Notes under the pieces: generated by a model
What the model saw: the letters and a program-made list of their open reading frames with translations, nothing else
The model's database searches: none
Told to the model about the DNA's origin: nothing
Part shown: piece by piece, positions 7,562-15,727 of the stretch
Layout: the number at the start of each line of letters is the position of its first letter
Position numbering within the stretch: position 1 is the first letter of the stretch
NCBI GenBank assembly: GCA_012730045.1
Contig: JAAYBR010000143.1
Location: 123,108-187,107 of the forward strand
Length of the DNA: 64,000 nucleotides
Direction: 5' to 3'
DNA from: Candidatus Hydrogenedentota bacterium
GTDB taxonomy: Bacteria; Hydrogenedentota; Hydrogenedentia; Hydrogenedentales; CAITNO01
Position numbers and translations under genes: made by a program

Positions 7562-8904
7562 ATGCCCGATGCGGTGATGCGGGCGTCCACGAAATCGCCG
7601 GCGGCGACCGCGCCCGGCGCGGCGGACAGCCAGATCGTTCCGTCCACCTCGGGGGCCTCAAAGGGTCCCCGGCACTGCCACAGGCCTGATTCCGGCTCCC
7701 GATGCTCGACCAACAGGCGTTCCACCGCGCCCACGCGCGCGGCGTTGAGCTCCGCCGTGACGGCGGCCTGCGCCTCCAGCAGCCGGAGCCGCCGGCGCTC
7801 GCGGGTGGACTCCGTTGGGAGGTCCGGGAACCGCTCCGCCGGGGTGCCCTCCTCGGGGGAATAGGCGAACACGCCCAGCCAGTGGAAGCGGTATTCCTTC
7901 AGCAGGGACACAGCCTCGCGGAAGATCTCGCGGGTTTCGCCGGGGAACCCCGCGATCAGGGTGGTGCGCAGCACCGCGCCGGGCAGGCGCTTGCGGATGC
8001 GGGACAGGAGCCGGGCTGTGCCGAGGGTCGCCGAGGGCCGCCGCATTTTCTTGAGCATTTCCGGTACCAGGTGCTGGAGGGGAATGTCCAGATACGGGAC
8101 CACCTTCCCCTCCCCCGCCATGACGTCCAGCAGGCGGTCGGTGATGCCGCCGGGATAGGCATAGAGGCAGCGGACCCGAAAGTCTCCCGGGACCGCGCAC
8201 AGGTCGCGGAGCAGCTCCGGCAGCCGGTAGTCGGGGTACAGGTCGTTCCCGTAGGCCGTGATGTCCTGGGCGATGAGGTTCAGCTCGCGCACCCCCTGGC
8301 GCACCAGGCTCCGCGCCTCGCGCAGGAGGAACTCGCGGGGCAGCGACGCGAAAGGCCCCTTGATGGCGGGAATCGCGCAGAAAGCGCAGCGGTGGTTGCA
8401 CCCGTCGGCGATCTTGAGCCAGGCCGACGGCCCCGACTCCAGCCGCAGGCGGGGCTGGGCGGGCACCTCGTCCATGGAGGGGCGCGCCCTGACCAGCGCG
8501 GCACATCCCCCCCCGGCGGGCGGCCGGGTGACCGAGGCCACGAGGTCCGCCACCTGGCCGACGCCGACCCATCCGTCCACCTCGGGGAGCTCCTTCTGGA
8601 GTTCGCCGGGGTGGCGCTGGACCAGACAGCCCGCGGCGTAAAGCCGCGCGGGGCGTCCCGTGGCCTTCTTGCGCTCGGCCCACGCCACCAGGGACTCCAC
8701 GCTCTGGATCTTCGCGTCGGCGATGAACCCGCAGGTCAGGACGACCACGGCGTCAAAATCCTGCCGGCATTCGTCGGGATCCATCGGTGCGACGCGGACC
8801 TCGCAGCCCCTGCGGGCAAGGGCGCCGGCGACATGCTCCATGTCCACGGTGTTCTTGTCGCAGCCCAGCGTGACCAAACCTATCCGGGGCTTTTTCGCGG
8901 GCAT
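7525..8904 (-). CDS. rimO: Ribosomal protein S12 methylthiotransferase
   Basis: A radical-SAM enzyme that adds a methylthio group to an Asp of ribosomal protein S12. It has 459 residues in the usual order: an N-terminal UPF0004 domain with cluster cysteines Cys15 (TLGCDKNTVD), Cys58 and Cys93; the radical-SAM CX3CX2C motif at Cys169, Cys173 and Cys176 (DGCNHRCAFCAIP); and a C-terminal TRAM-type domain. GCDKNT and the CAIPAIKG segment separate RimO from the tRNA enzymes MiaB and MtaB. The length is normal. It faces the MFS gene tail to tail and shares its start region with the promoter of the next plus-strand gene. Confidence 0.95.
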   Translation of the reverse strand: MPAKKPRIGLVTLGCDKNTVDMEHVAGALARRGCEVRVAPMDPDECRQDFDAVVVLTCGFIADAKIQSVESLVAWAERKKATGRPARLYAAGCLVQRHPGELQKELPEVDGWVGVGQVADLVASVTRPPAGGGCAALVRARPSMDEVPAQPRLRLESGPSAWLKIADGCNHRCAFCAIPAIKGPFASLPREFLLREARSLVRQGVRELNLIAQDITAYGNDLYPDYRLPELLRDLCAVPGDFRVRCLYAYPGGITDRLLDVMAGEGKVVPYLDIPLQHLVPEMLKKMRRPSATLGTARLLSRIRKRLPGAVLRTTLIAGFPGETREIFREAVSLLKEYRFHWLGVFAYSPEEGTPAERFPDLPTESTRERRRLRLLEAQAAVTAELNAARVGAVERLLVEHREPESGLWQCRGPFEAPEVDGTIWLSAAPGAVAAGDFVDARITASGIYDVFASPLPEG

Positions 8905-8933
8905 TTGCGGTTTCCCGGCTCCTTTGGTAGCAT
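8905..8933 (+). promoter_or_regulatory. Candidate promoter for symporter/nucleoside-transporter pair
   Basis: TTGCGG (8905-8910), a 17-bp spacer and TAGCAT (8928-8933), immediately upstream of the rimO start on the other strand. Confidence 0.5.
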
Positions 8934-8995
8934 GACGCGGCGTTTTTGCCGCAAGTTTCCCGATCTCACACCTTCACGGGACCGGAGCAGTGTAC

Positions 8996-10573
8996 ATGGA
9001 AGCAGGACACGGATTCAGCGTTCTTGACTGGGCAATCATCCTCGTCTACATGGCGGGGATGCTGGTCATCGGCGCGGTGGTGTCCCGCCGCCAGAACGAC
9101 ACGGAGGAGTTCTTCCTCGGCGGGCGCACCATGCCCGCGTGGGCGGTCGCGCTCTCCGTCATCGCGTCCTCCCTGAGCGCGGCCACGTTCATCGGCGTGC
9201 CGCAGATGTCCTTCTCCGGCGATTTGCGCTACCTCTCGACCTACATCGGGGCGTGCCTTGGCGGGTTCGTGGTGGCGGTGTTCTTCGTGCCCCCGCTGTA
9301 CCGCGCCGGGACCATCACCATTTACGGGTATCTGGAGCGGCGCTACGGCGTTGCGGCCAAGATCGCGGCCTCCGCCCTCTTCCTCTTCGGGCGGCTGCTG
9401 TCCTCCGGCGCGCGGCTGTTCATGGCGGGGATCGGCTTCGCCCTCATGTGGTACGGGGGCACCTCCCCCGGCGAGCTGGTCCCCGTGATCATCGTCCTGG
9501 GCGTCGTGGGCACCATCTACACGGTGTGCGGCGGCATCCGCGCCGTGATCTGGACCGACACCGTCCAGATCACCGTGACGGTCATCGCGGCGACGGCGGC
9601 GGTGTTCTTCCTGCTGCGGTCCATCCCCCTGCCGGTTCCGGAGATTGTGGCCGCGCTACGGACCGCCGAGGGGGGCGACAAGCTCCTCCTCGTGGACACC
9701 AGTCTGAGCCTCAGCTCCCCTTACACCATCTGGGCGGGGGTGTTTGCCATGACCGTGGTGACCGTCTCCACGCACGGGGTGGACCACGACATGCTCCAAC
9801 GGGTCATGTCGGCGCGGTCGCCCCTGCGGGGCGGAATGGCGCTGGCGGGCTCCATGCTCCTCACGGTGCCGGTGGTGGCGCTGTTCCTGGGCATCGGCCT
9901 GCTGCTGCACATTTATTACGCCCGCCCGGACCTCATGGGCGCGGCGGCCCCGGCGGACGTGCTGGCGGACACCAAGGACGTCTTTCCGCAGTATGTGCTC
10001 TGGCACATCCCTTCCGGGCTGCGGGGGCTCATCATGGCGGGGCTGTTCGCCTCCGCCATGAGCACCTTCGACTCGGCGATCAACGCCATGGCGAGCTGCC
10101 TGATCGCGGACATCTACCTGCCCTGGCTCGCCTGGCGCGGCCGCCGCGACGGGTCCACGGACGGCGCCAAGGAGACCCATCTGGCGGCGTCCCGCACCGC
10201 CGTGGCCCTCATGGGCGCGGGACTCACGGTCTTCGCCGTCTTTGCCGTGTACATGCAGCAGAGCGGCAACACGCGGCTGATAGACTTCGCCCTGGGGGTC
10301 ATGGCCTTCGCGCTGGCGCCGCTGCTGGGCGTGTTCTGCGCGGCCCTGTTCACCCGGCGCGGCAACGCGGCCAGCATGCTGCTTGCCACCGCCATCGGTG
10401 TGGTGCTGGTGCTGCTGCTCCAGCCGTGGATGTTCCCCGCCGTCCGGTGGGAATGGTCCGTCGGCTGGCCCTGGCACTGGGTGATTGTCAGCCCGGTCTG
10501 TTTCCTGATCTGCATCGCCGGAAGGCCCGCGCCGGTGCGCGGGACCGACGGCCCGGAGGACGCCGCATGTTGA
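8996..10573 (+). CDS. Sodium:solute symporter (SSS family)
   Basis: A 525-residue integral membrane protein with about 13 helices. It shows the SSS pattern: FFLGGRTMPAWAVALSVIAS near residues 35-60 (helix 1-2 region), SLSAATFIGVPQ, a TVCGGIRAVIWTD segment, and AGLFASAMSTFDSAINAMAS late in the core, which is the equivalent of the sodium-binding helix 8. It would carry a sugar, sialic acid or similar solute with Na+; the solute is not identifiable. ATG 8996 has GGAG at eight bases' distance; the GTG at 8990 is too close to it. Its stop overlaps the next start (ATGTTGA), so the two are probably translated together. Confidence 0.9.
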   Translation: MEAGHGFSVLDWAIILVYMAGMLVIGAVVSRRQNDTEEFFLGGRTMPAWAVALSVIASSLSAATFIGVPQMSFSGDLRYLSTYIGACLGGFVVAVFFVPPLYRAGTITIYGYLERRYGVAAKIAASALFLFGRLLSSGARLFMAGIGFALMWYGGTSPGELVPVIIVLGVVGTIYTVCGGIRAVIWTDTVQITVTVIAATAAVFFLLRSIPLPVPEIVAALRTAEGGDKLLLVDTSLSLSSPYTIWAGVFAMTVVTVSTHGVDHDMLQRVMSARSPLRGGMALAGSMLLTVPVVALFLGIGLLLHIYYARPDLMGAAAPADVLADTKDVFPQYVLWHIPSGLRGLIMAGLFASAMSTFDSAINAMASCLIADIYLPWLAWRGRRDGSTDGAKETHLAASRTAVALMGAGLTVFAVFAVYMQQSGNTRLIDFALGVMAFALAPLLGVFCAALFTRRGNAASMLLATAIGVVLVLLLQPWMFPAVRWEWSVGWPWHWVIVSPVCFLICIAGRPAPVRGTDGPEDAAC

Positions 10574-11835
10574 GACTGGTCAGCGGGCTGGGGCTGGTGT
10601 GCTTTTTCGTCATGGCCTGGGCGCTTTCGGAGAACCGCAGAAAAGTGCCGTGGCGGGTGGTGTTATGGAGCGTGGGACTCCAGGCGGCGCTGGGCCTGCT
10701 CGTGCTGCGCACCGGATGGGGGCGCGGCTTCTTCGCGGGGGTCAAGGCGGGTTTCGACCTGCTGACCGAAGGGTCCACCGCGGGGGCGCAGTTCCTCTTC
10801 GGGTCCCTGTCCCAGGTGTTCATCCTCGACCACGCGATGGCCCCGGGGCCGGGCGGCGAGATGGCGCAGCAGGCCCCCTTCGTGGTGAGCGCCGTGTTTG
10901 CGTTCAACGTCCTTCCGGTGATCATTTTCGTGGCGGCGGTCTCCGCCATGCTCCAGCATTTCGGCGTGATCCAGGCCGTGGTGCGGGGCATGGCCTGGCT
11001 CATGCGGCGGACCATGAAAACCTCCGGCGCGGAGACCTTCGGCGCGGCCCTGCTGGTGTTCACGGGCATCGAGTCCGCCACGGCCCTCGGCGGCTATCTG
11101 GCGAAAATGACCCGCTCCGAGCTGTTCACCATCCAGACGGCCTACATGGCCACCATCGCCGCGAGCGTCATGGTGGCCTATGCGTCCTTCGGCGCGGAGC
11201 CGGGCCACCTGCTGGCGGCGTCGCTCATGAGCGCCCCGGCGGCCATCGCCCTGGCGAAGCTCATGGTGCCGGAAACGGGAACGCCGGAGACCGGCTCCGC
11301 CGCCCACCGCTTCGAGATGCCCGTCGAGAGCGTGAACGTCTTCGACGCGGCGGCGCGCGGGGCCGCCACGGGCCTGAACATGGCCCTGAACGTCGGCGCG
11401 CTGCTGATCGTCTTTGTCGGCCTGATCTTCCTGCTGGACAAGGGGGCCACGGCCCTGACCGGGGAAAAGCTGACCGTGATCCTCGGGGTGGCGTTCCGGC
11501 CCTTCGCATGGCTCATGGGCGTGCCCGGGCCGGACATCCGCACAGCCTCCGAACTGCTGGCCACCAAGACCGTGTTCAACGAGTTTCTGGCCTACCAGCA
11601 GCTCCAGACGCTGATTGCCGACGGCGCGCTGTCCAGGCGCAGCGTCGTCATCCTCACCTACGCCCTCTGCGGCTTTGCCAATCTGGGCAGCATGGGGATC
11701 CTCATCGGCGGCCTGTCCGCCCTCGCCCCCGAGCGCCGCGCCGAAATCGCACGCCTCAGCCTGTGGGCCGTCGTTTCCGGCACCCTCGCCTCCTTCTGCA
11801 CCGCCTGCATCGCCGGGATGCTCGCGGCGGAGTAG
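10567..11835 (+). CDS. Concentrative nucleoside transporter (NupC/CNT family)
   Basis: A 422-residue inner-membrane protein beginning seven bases inside the upstream symporter gene. CNT features are the gate-domain core FAFNVLPVIIFVAAVSAML near 115-135, a TSGAETFGAALLVFTGIESA block near 155-175, GGYLAKMTRSELF, and the C-terminal GFANLGSMGILIGGL block near 370-390. CNT proteins import nucleosides with Na+ or H+. Pairing with a sodium symporter suggests a small uptake operon, perhaps for nucleosides and a pentose. Confidence 0.88.
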   Translation: MLRLVSGLGLVCFFVMAWALSENRRKVPWRVVLWSVGLQAALGLLVLRTGWGRGFFAGVKAGFDLLTEGSTAGAQFLFGSLSQVFILDHAMAPGPGGEMAQQAPFVVSAVFAFNVLPVIIFVAAVSAMLQHFGVIQAVVRGMAWLMRRTMKTSGAETFGAALLVFTGIESATALGGYLAKMTRSELFTIQTAYMATIAASVMVAYASFGAEPGHLLAASLMSAPAAIALAKLMVPETGTPETGSAAHRFEMPVESVNVFDAAARGAATGLNMALNVGALLIVFVGLIFLLDKGATALTGEKLTVILGVAFRPFAWLMGVPGPDIRTASELLATKTVFNEFLAYQQLQTLIADGALSRRSVVILTYALCGFANLGSMGILIGGLSALAPERRAEIARLSLWAVVSGTLASFCTACIAGMLAAE

Positions 11836-11897
11836 TCCGCGCGGGCGGCGGGACGCTTGCGTAACAAGAATGGCCGATCGGGGCGGTTTGCGTACCG

Positions 11898-11921
11898 CCG
11901 CCGTCCCGGCGGCCTTGTCTT
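11898..11921 (+). repeat. Solo REP-like hairpin, GCCGCC/GGCGGC type
   Basis: Twenty-four bases identical to the right arm core of the element at 38008-38095. The foot reads GTAC here instead of GTAG. Confidence 0.75.
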
Positions 11922-12036
11922 AGGTGCTTGCCAGGCCCCCCTTCCCCTGCCCCAAAACGGGCAGGCGGCCTGAAATCGGGCGGGTTTCCGGGGGCCTTCG
12001 GGGAATGGGCGGTCTTTCTTCATTTCTCGTAAATCC

Positions 12037-12066
12037 TTGCGGGACAATGTTTATGAAGAGCATAAT
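12037..12066 (+). promoter_or_regulatory. Candidate promoter for the Gld-type ABC operon
   Basis: TTGCGG (12037-12042), an 18-bp spacer and CATAAT (12061-12066), followed by an AT-rich start region. The leader to the ATPase start is about 120 nt. Confidence 0.5.
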
Positions 12067-12190
12067 ATCCCCATGTTGCGGGGAGGCCCTGTTGGCACGG
12101 CCCTTGCCTTTCCCCTGCGGGCCGGTTTGGTGTTTCGCGCAGAGCGCGGCCGGTCCGATCCAACCCCCAAGCGGAAGCGGAGAGAAGAGC

Positions 12191-13144
12191 ATGATCAGAG
12201 CAAAGAAGCTGACGATGCATTACGGTCCCGTGGTGGCGCTGGACAATGTGTCGTTCGAGGTGAACCGGGGAGAAATCGTCGGTTTGCTGGGCCCGAACGG
12301 CGCGGGGAAGTCCACGTGCATGAAGATCCTGACGACCTACCTGTACCCGACGCGGGGCACGGCGGAGGTCGGCGGGGTGGACGTGCTGAAGGACCCCCTG
12401 AAGGTGCGCAAGCTCATCGGCTACCTGCCGGAGATCCTGCCGCTGTACATGGACATGGAGGTGCGGTCGTACCTCCAGTTCGTGGGGCGGGCGCGGGGCC
12501 TTTCAGGCGGCACCCTGAACAGCCGGATCAACGCCGTGTTGGAGACGTGCGGGCTGCGCCCCATGTTCCGCAAGGTGGTCCGGGAGCTGTCCAAGGGGTA
12601 CAAGCAGCGCACGGCGCTGGCGCAGGCGCTGATCCACGACCCCGACGTGATCATCCTGGACGAGCCGACGTCGGGCCTGGACCCGCACCAGATCCTGGAA
12701 ATCCGCCACCTCATCGAGCGGCTGGCGAAGGAGAAGACGGTGATCCTCTCCACGCACATCCTCCAGGAGGTGGAGACGACGGCGGACCGCATTGTGATCA
12801 TCAACCGCGGCCGGATCGTCGGCGACGGCACGCTGGAGGAGCTCCGGAGCAAGGCCAAGGACGGCGAGCGGATCCTGGTGGCCGTCGAGGGCGCTTCCGA
12901 CGAGGCCGAGCGCCTGCTTTCGGGCGTGGAGGGCGTCCGCCGGGTCGAGGCCGCCGGAAAGGTGGACGGGTGCCCGGCCTTCACCCTGCACACGGCTTCG
13001 GGCCGTAACCCCTGGCGCGAGGTGAACGAGCTGGCGCGGGGGCGCAACTGGAAGCTGCGGGAGCTGGGCGACCGGCCCCTGACGCTTGAGGAAACCTTTC
13101 TGAGGCTGACCGAACGGGCGACGCAGGGCGCGGCTCGCGACTAG
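12191..13144 (+). CDS. ABC transporter ATP-binding protein, GldA-like
   Basis: A 317-residue ATPase. Walker A is GPNGAGKST at 34-42. The signature reads LSKGYKQR instead of LSGGQ, as in GldA and related ABC-2 exporters. Walker B is VIILDEPTSGLDP, followed by the STHIL switch. A C-terminal extension of about 90 residues has the alpha/beta look of regulatory tails in this class. The frame is open further upstream, but ATG 12191 has the ribosome site. It precedes the GldF-GldG fusion by 12 bases and must energise it. GldA/F/G were named for Bacteroidetes gliding, but homologues are widespread in non-gliders. Confidence 0.9.
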   Translation: MIRAKKLTMHYGPVVALDNVSFEVNRGEIVGLLGPNGAGKSTCMKILTTYLYPTRGTAEVGGVDVLKDPLKVRKLIGYLPEILPLYMDMEVRSYLQFVGRARGLSGGTLNSRINAVLETCGLRPMFRKVVRELSKGYKQRTALAQALIHDPDVIILDEPTSGLDPHQILEIRHLIERLAKEKTVILSTHILQEVETTADRIVIINRGRIVGDGTLEELRSKAKDGERILVAVEGASDEAERLLSGVEGVRRVEAAGKVDGCPAFTLHTASGRNPWREVNELARGRNWKLRELGDRPLTLEETFLRLTERATQGAARD

Positions 13145-13156
13145 GAGAGAGAACCA

Positions 13157-15700
13157 ATGCGCAACATCATCGCCATACTTCGCAGGGACCTGGGCGCCTA
13201 CTTCACGTCGCCCATTGGCTACATCTTCATGATGGTGTTCATCACCATCAGCGTGGGGCTGTACATCACCTCCTTCTTCGTGTTCCCCGTGGCCGACATG
13301 CGGCCCTACTTCGAGAACCTCCCGCTCCTGCTGTGCGTGTTCATCCCCGCGGTGACCATGCGCATCTGGGCGGAGGAGCGCAAGGAGAACACCTGGGAGA
13401 TGCTCCTGACCTTCCCCATGCAGGCGTGGGAGCTGGTCATGGGCAAGTTCTTCGCCGCCCTGGTCTTCTACGTCATCACCCTGGCCGCCACCTTCACCGT
13501 GCCGGCCATGCTTTTCTCCCTGGGGACCCCGGACCCCGGGATGATCCTCGGCGGGTACCTCGGCACCCTGCTCATGGGCGCCTTCTTCCTGTCCCTGGGC
13601 ATCCTCTTCTCGGGGTTTTTCAAGGACCAGATCGTCGCCTTCGTGGTGACGCTCCTGACCTGCCTGGGCTTCTTCCTGCTGGGCACGTCGTTCATCTCCG
13701 CCTACATTGACGGCCGCGTGGCGGGGCTCGGCTCCCTCCTCTCCGACCTGATGGGCGTGTTCACGCACTACACCCCCTTCGTGCGCGGCGTGGTGGACGT
13801 GGCCGACCTGGCCTTCTTCCTTGCGTGGATCGTTATCTTTCTGGCGCTGAACGTGCTCTTCATTGACGGGCGCAACCGCCCGCGCGCGCGGACCATCTTC
13901 GCCGCGGCCGTGGTGATGAGCGCGGCCATCGGCCTGCTCTTCAACTACCTGCTGGCGGGCAGCAGCATCGCCCGCGCCGACCTGACGGAGGGAAAGATCT
14001 ACACGGTGTCCGACGCGACGCGCGACATCCTGTCCAAACTGGACAGCGAGGTGCAGGTGAAGGTGTACATCACGCCGAAGGACAAGATGCCGACGCAGAT
14101 GCGCGCGCTGGAGACGGACATCACGGACAAGCTGGACGAGCTGCGCATCGCCGCGGGCGGCAATCTGTCCTACGACGTGGTCTACCTGGAGGCCGCCAAC
14201 ATCCAGTACACCGAGCCGGAGGCCGAGAAGGAGGACGGGGAGAAGGACGAGAACGAGGCCATTGAGAAGCGCATGCTGGACAAGGGTGTGGAGCCTTTCA
14301 GCGTTCAGGCCATCAGCGAGGACGAGATGACCAACAAGCTCGTCTACTCCAGCATGGGCATCGCCTACAAGGACAAGGCCGAGGAGATCCTGCCGCAGGT
14401 CATCCCCGACGAGATGAACAGCGGCGGCTTCGGCGCCGTGCCGCTCTCCCAGCTGGAGTACCGCGTGGCCAACACGGTCTACAAGATGAGCCGGACCAAG
14501 GCCCCCGTGGTCGCCCTGGTGGCGCCGAAGGAGGCGGTCAGCATCGACCCGCAGATCCGGGCGATGATGATGCAGATGGGCCAGCCCGTGCCCGACCAGG
14601 AGGACCCCTACGAGGTCCTGCAGCAGGTGCTGGAGATGGAGAAGTACGAGGTTCAGCGCGTGGACCTGACCAAGGACAGCCCGCTTCCGGAAGAGTACGA
14701 CACCCTGGTGGTCGTGAACCCGCGCAGCCTGAACGAGCGGCAGCTCTGGGAGATCAACCGGGCGCTGCACAGCGGCAGGCCGGTGGTCATGGCGGTGCAG
14801 ACCTACGAGTGGAACTACCAGGCCACCCGCCAGGGCACGCAGATCCAGCGCCGCGAGGAAAACCCGGGGGTTAACCCGCTGCTGGAGAAGTACGGCCTGG
14901 GCGTGAGCGACGCCGTGCTCATGGACACCAGCCACACGACCCTGACCATGCAGGGCGGCCAGGGCATCCAGGCGCTGATGGGCCAGCCGTTCAAGCTGCC
15001 CACGCACATCGTGGTCGGGAACGCCACCATGGACCCGGAGTCCCCGGTCACCAACCGCCTCAGCCAGCTCCTGTACCTCTGGGGCACCGCGCTGGATCTC
15101 AAGGAGGACAAGCTCAAGGAGCTTAACCTGGAAGCGAAGACCCTCATGCGCAGTTCCGGCGGCGCGTGGACCGTTCCGGGGAAAGACCAGATGACCGGGC
15201 AGTCTTTCGAGGCGCCGGCCTCCGGACAGTCCTACCCGCTCATGGCCGTGGTGACGGGCCAGTTCCCGGACGCCTACGCCGGGACGCCGCGTCCCGCGTG
15301 GCCCAAACCCGAGCAGCAGCCCGGCATGCCCCCCGCCCCGGACGAGCCGGACAACGAGCCCGCCGCGTCGCCCGTGGAGGCGAAGCCCTCGAAACTGGTG
15401 CTGCTGGGCTGCTCCGAGCTGTTCCGCAAGAACTTCCTCCAGCGCGCCAATCTGGACCTGTTCCTGAACAGTGTGGATTCGGTGTCGCTGGACGAGAACC
15501 TCATCAAGGTGCGCGGCCGCAAGCCGGTGGACCGGATCATCAGCGAGAAGCTGTCCGACACCACCAAGATGGTCTGGCGCTTCGCGAACTACGGCCTGGC
15601 CAACCTGGTCATCGCGGCTGCCGGCCTCGCCGTGTTCGCCTACCGCCGGAGCGCGCGCAACGCCTACACGGTCGCGCAGGCGCGGCAACAGGCCAATTAA
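13157..15700 (+). CDS. GldF-GldG fusion: ABC-2 permease with periplasmic GldG domain
   Basis: An 847-residue fusion of two proteins that are usually separate. Residues 1-240 are an ABC-2 permease of six helices (start RRDLGAYFTSPIGYIFMMVF; EERKENTWEMLLTFP in the first loop). A seventh helix near 252-275 leads into a large soluble GldG-type domain (LTEGKIYTVSDATRDIL near 285-301). This contains a low-complexity E/K/D patch near 353-370. The protein ends with a C-terminal helix (LANLVIAAAGLAVFAYRR) that returns it to the membrane. With the ATPase before it and the DUF4340 protein after it, this is the standard Gld ABC cluster in compact form. The transported molecule is unknown. Confidence 0.88.
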   Translation: MRNIIAILRRDLGAYFTSPIGYIFMMVFITISVGLYITSFFVFPVADMRPYFENLPLLLCVFIPAVTMRIWAEERKENTWEMLLTFPMQAWELVMGKFFAALVFYVITLAATFTVPAMLFSLGTPDPGMILGGYLGTLLMGAFFLSLGILFSGFFKDQIVAFVVTLLTCLGFFLLGTSFISAYIDGRVAGLGSLLSDLMGVFTHYTPFVRGVVDVADLAFFLAWIVIFLALNVLFIDGRNRPRARTIFAAAVVMSAAIGLLFNYLLAGSSIARADLTEGKIYTVSDATRDILSKLDSEVQVKVYITPKDKMPTQMRALETDITDKLDELRIAAGGNLSYDVVYLEAANIQYTEPEAEKEDGEKDENEAIEKRMLDKGVEPFSVQAISEDEMTNKLVYSSMGIAYKDKAEEILPQVIPDEMNSGGFGAVPLSQLEYRVANTVYKMSRTKAPVVALVAPKEAVSIDPQIRAMMMQMGQPVPDQEDPYEVLQQVLEMEKYEVQRVDLTKDSPLPEEYDTLVVVNPRSLNERQLWEINRALHSGRPVVMAVQTYEWNYQATRQGTQIQRREENPGVNPLLEKYGLGVSDAVLMDTSHTTLTMQGGQGIQALMGQPFKLPTHIVVGNATMDPESPVTNRLSQLLYLWGTALDLKEDKLKELNLEAKTLMRSSGGAWTVPGKDQMTGQSFEAPASGQSYPLMAVVTGQFPDAYAGTPRPAWPKPEQQPGMPPAPDEPDNEPAASPVEAKPSKLVLLGCSELFRKNFLQRANLDLFLNSVDSVSLDENLIKVRGRKPVDRIISEKLSDTTKMVWRFANYGLANLVIAAAGLAVFAYRRSARNAYTVAQARQQAN

Positions 15701-15727
15701 GAACCTCTAAACAGCGGAGACAAGACA

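Larger units (their letters stand above)
11836..12190. other. Intergenic spacer with a solo REP-like hairpin and promoter
   Basis: No gene. It contains a 24-bp repeat at 11898-11921, identical to 38071-38094 (GCCGCC-gtccc-GGCGGC hairpin followed by CTTGTCTT), and a candidate promoter at 12037-12066. The end of the spacer carries the ribosome site (CGGAGAGAAG) for the ATPase gene. Confidence 0.65.

Noticed and set aside
12503..15688. A 1061-codon open frame antisense to the GldA and GldF-GldG genes
   Set aside because: High GC removes stop codons from antisense frames. The translation is His/Leu/Arg-rich without domains, while the plus strand encodes clear ABC proteins.
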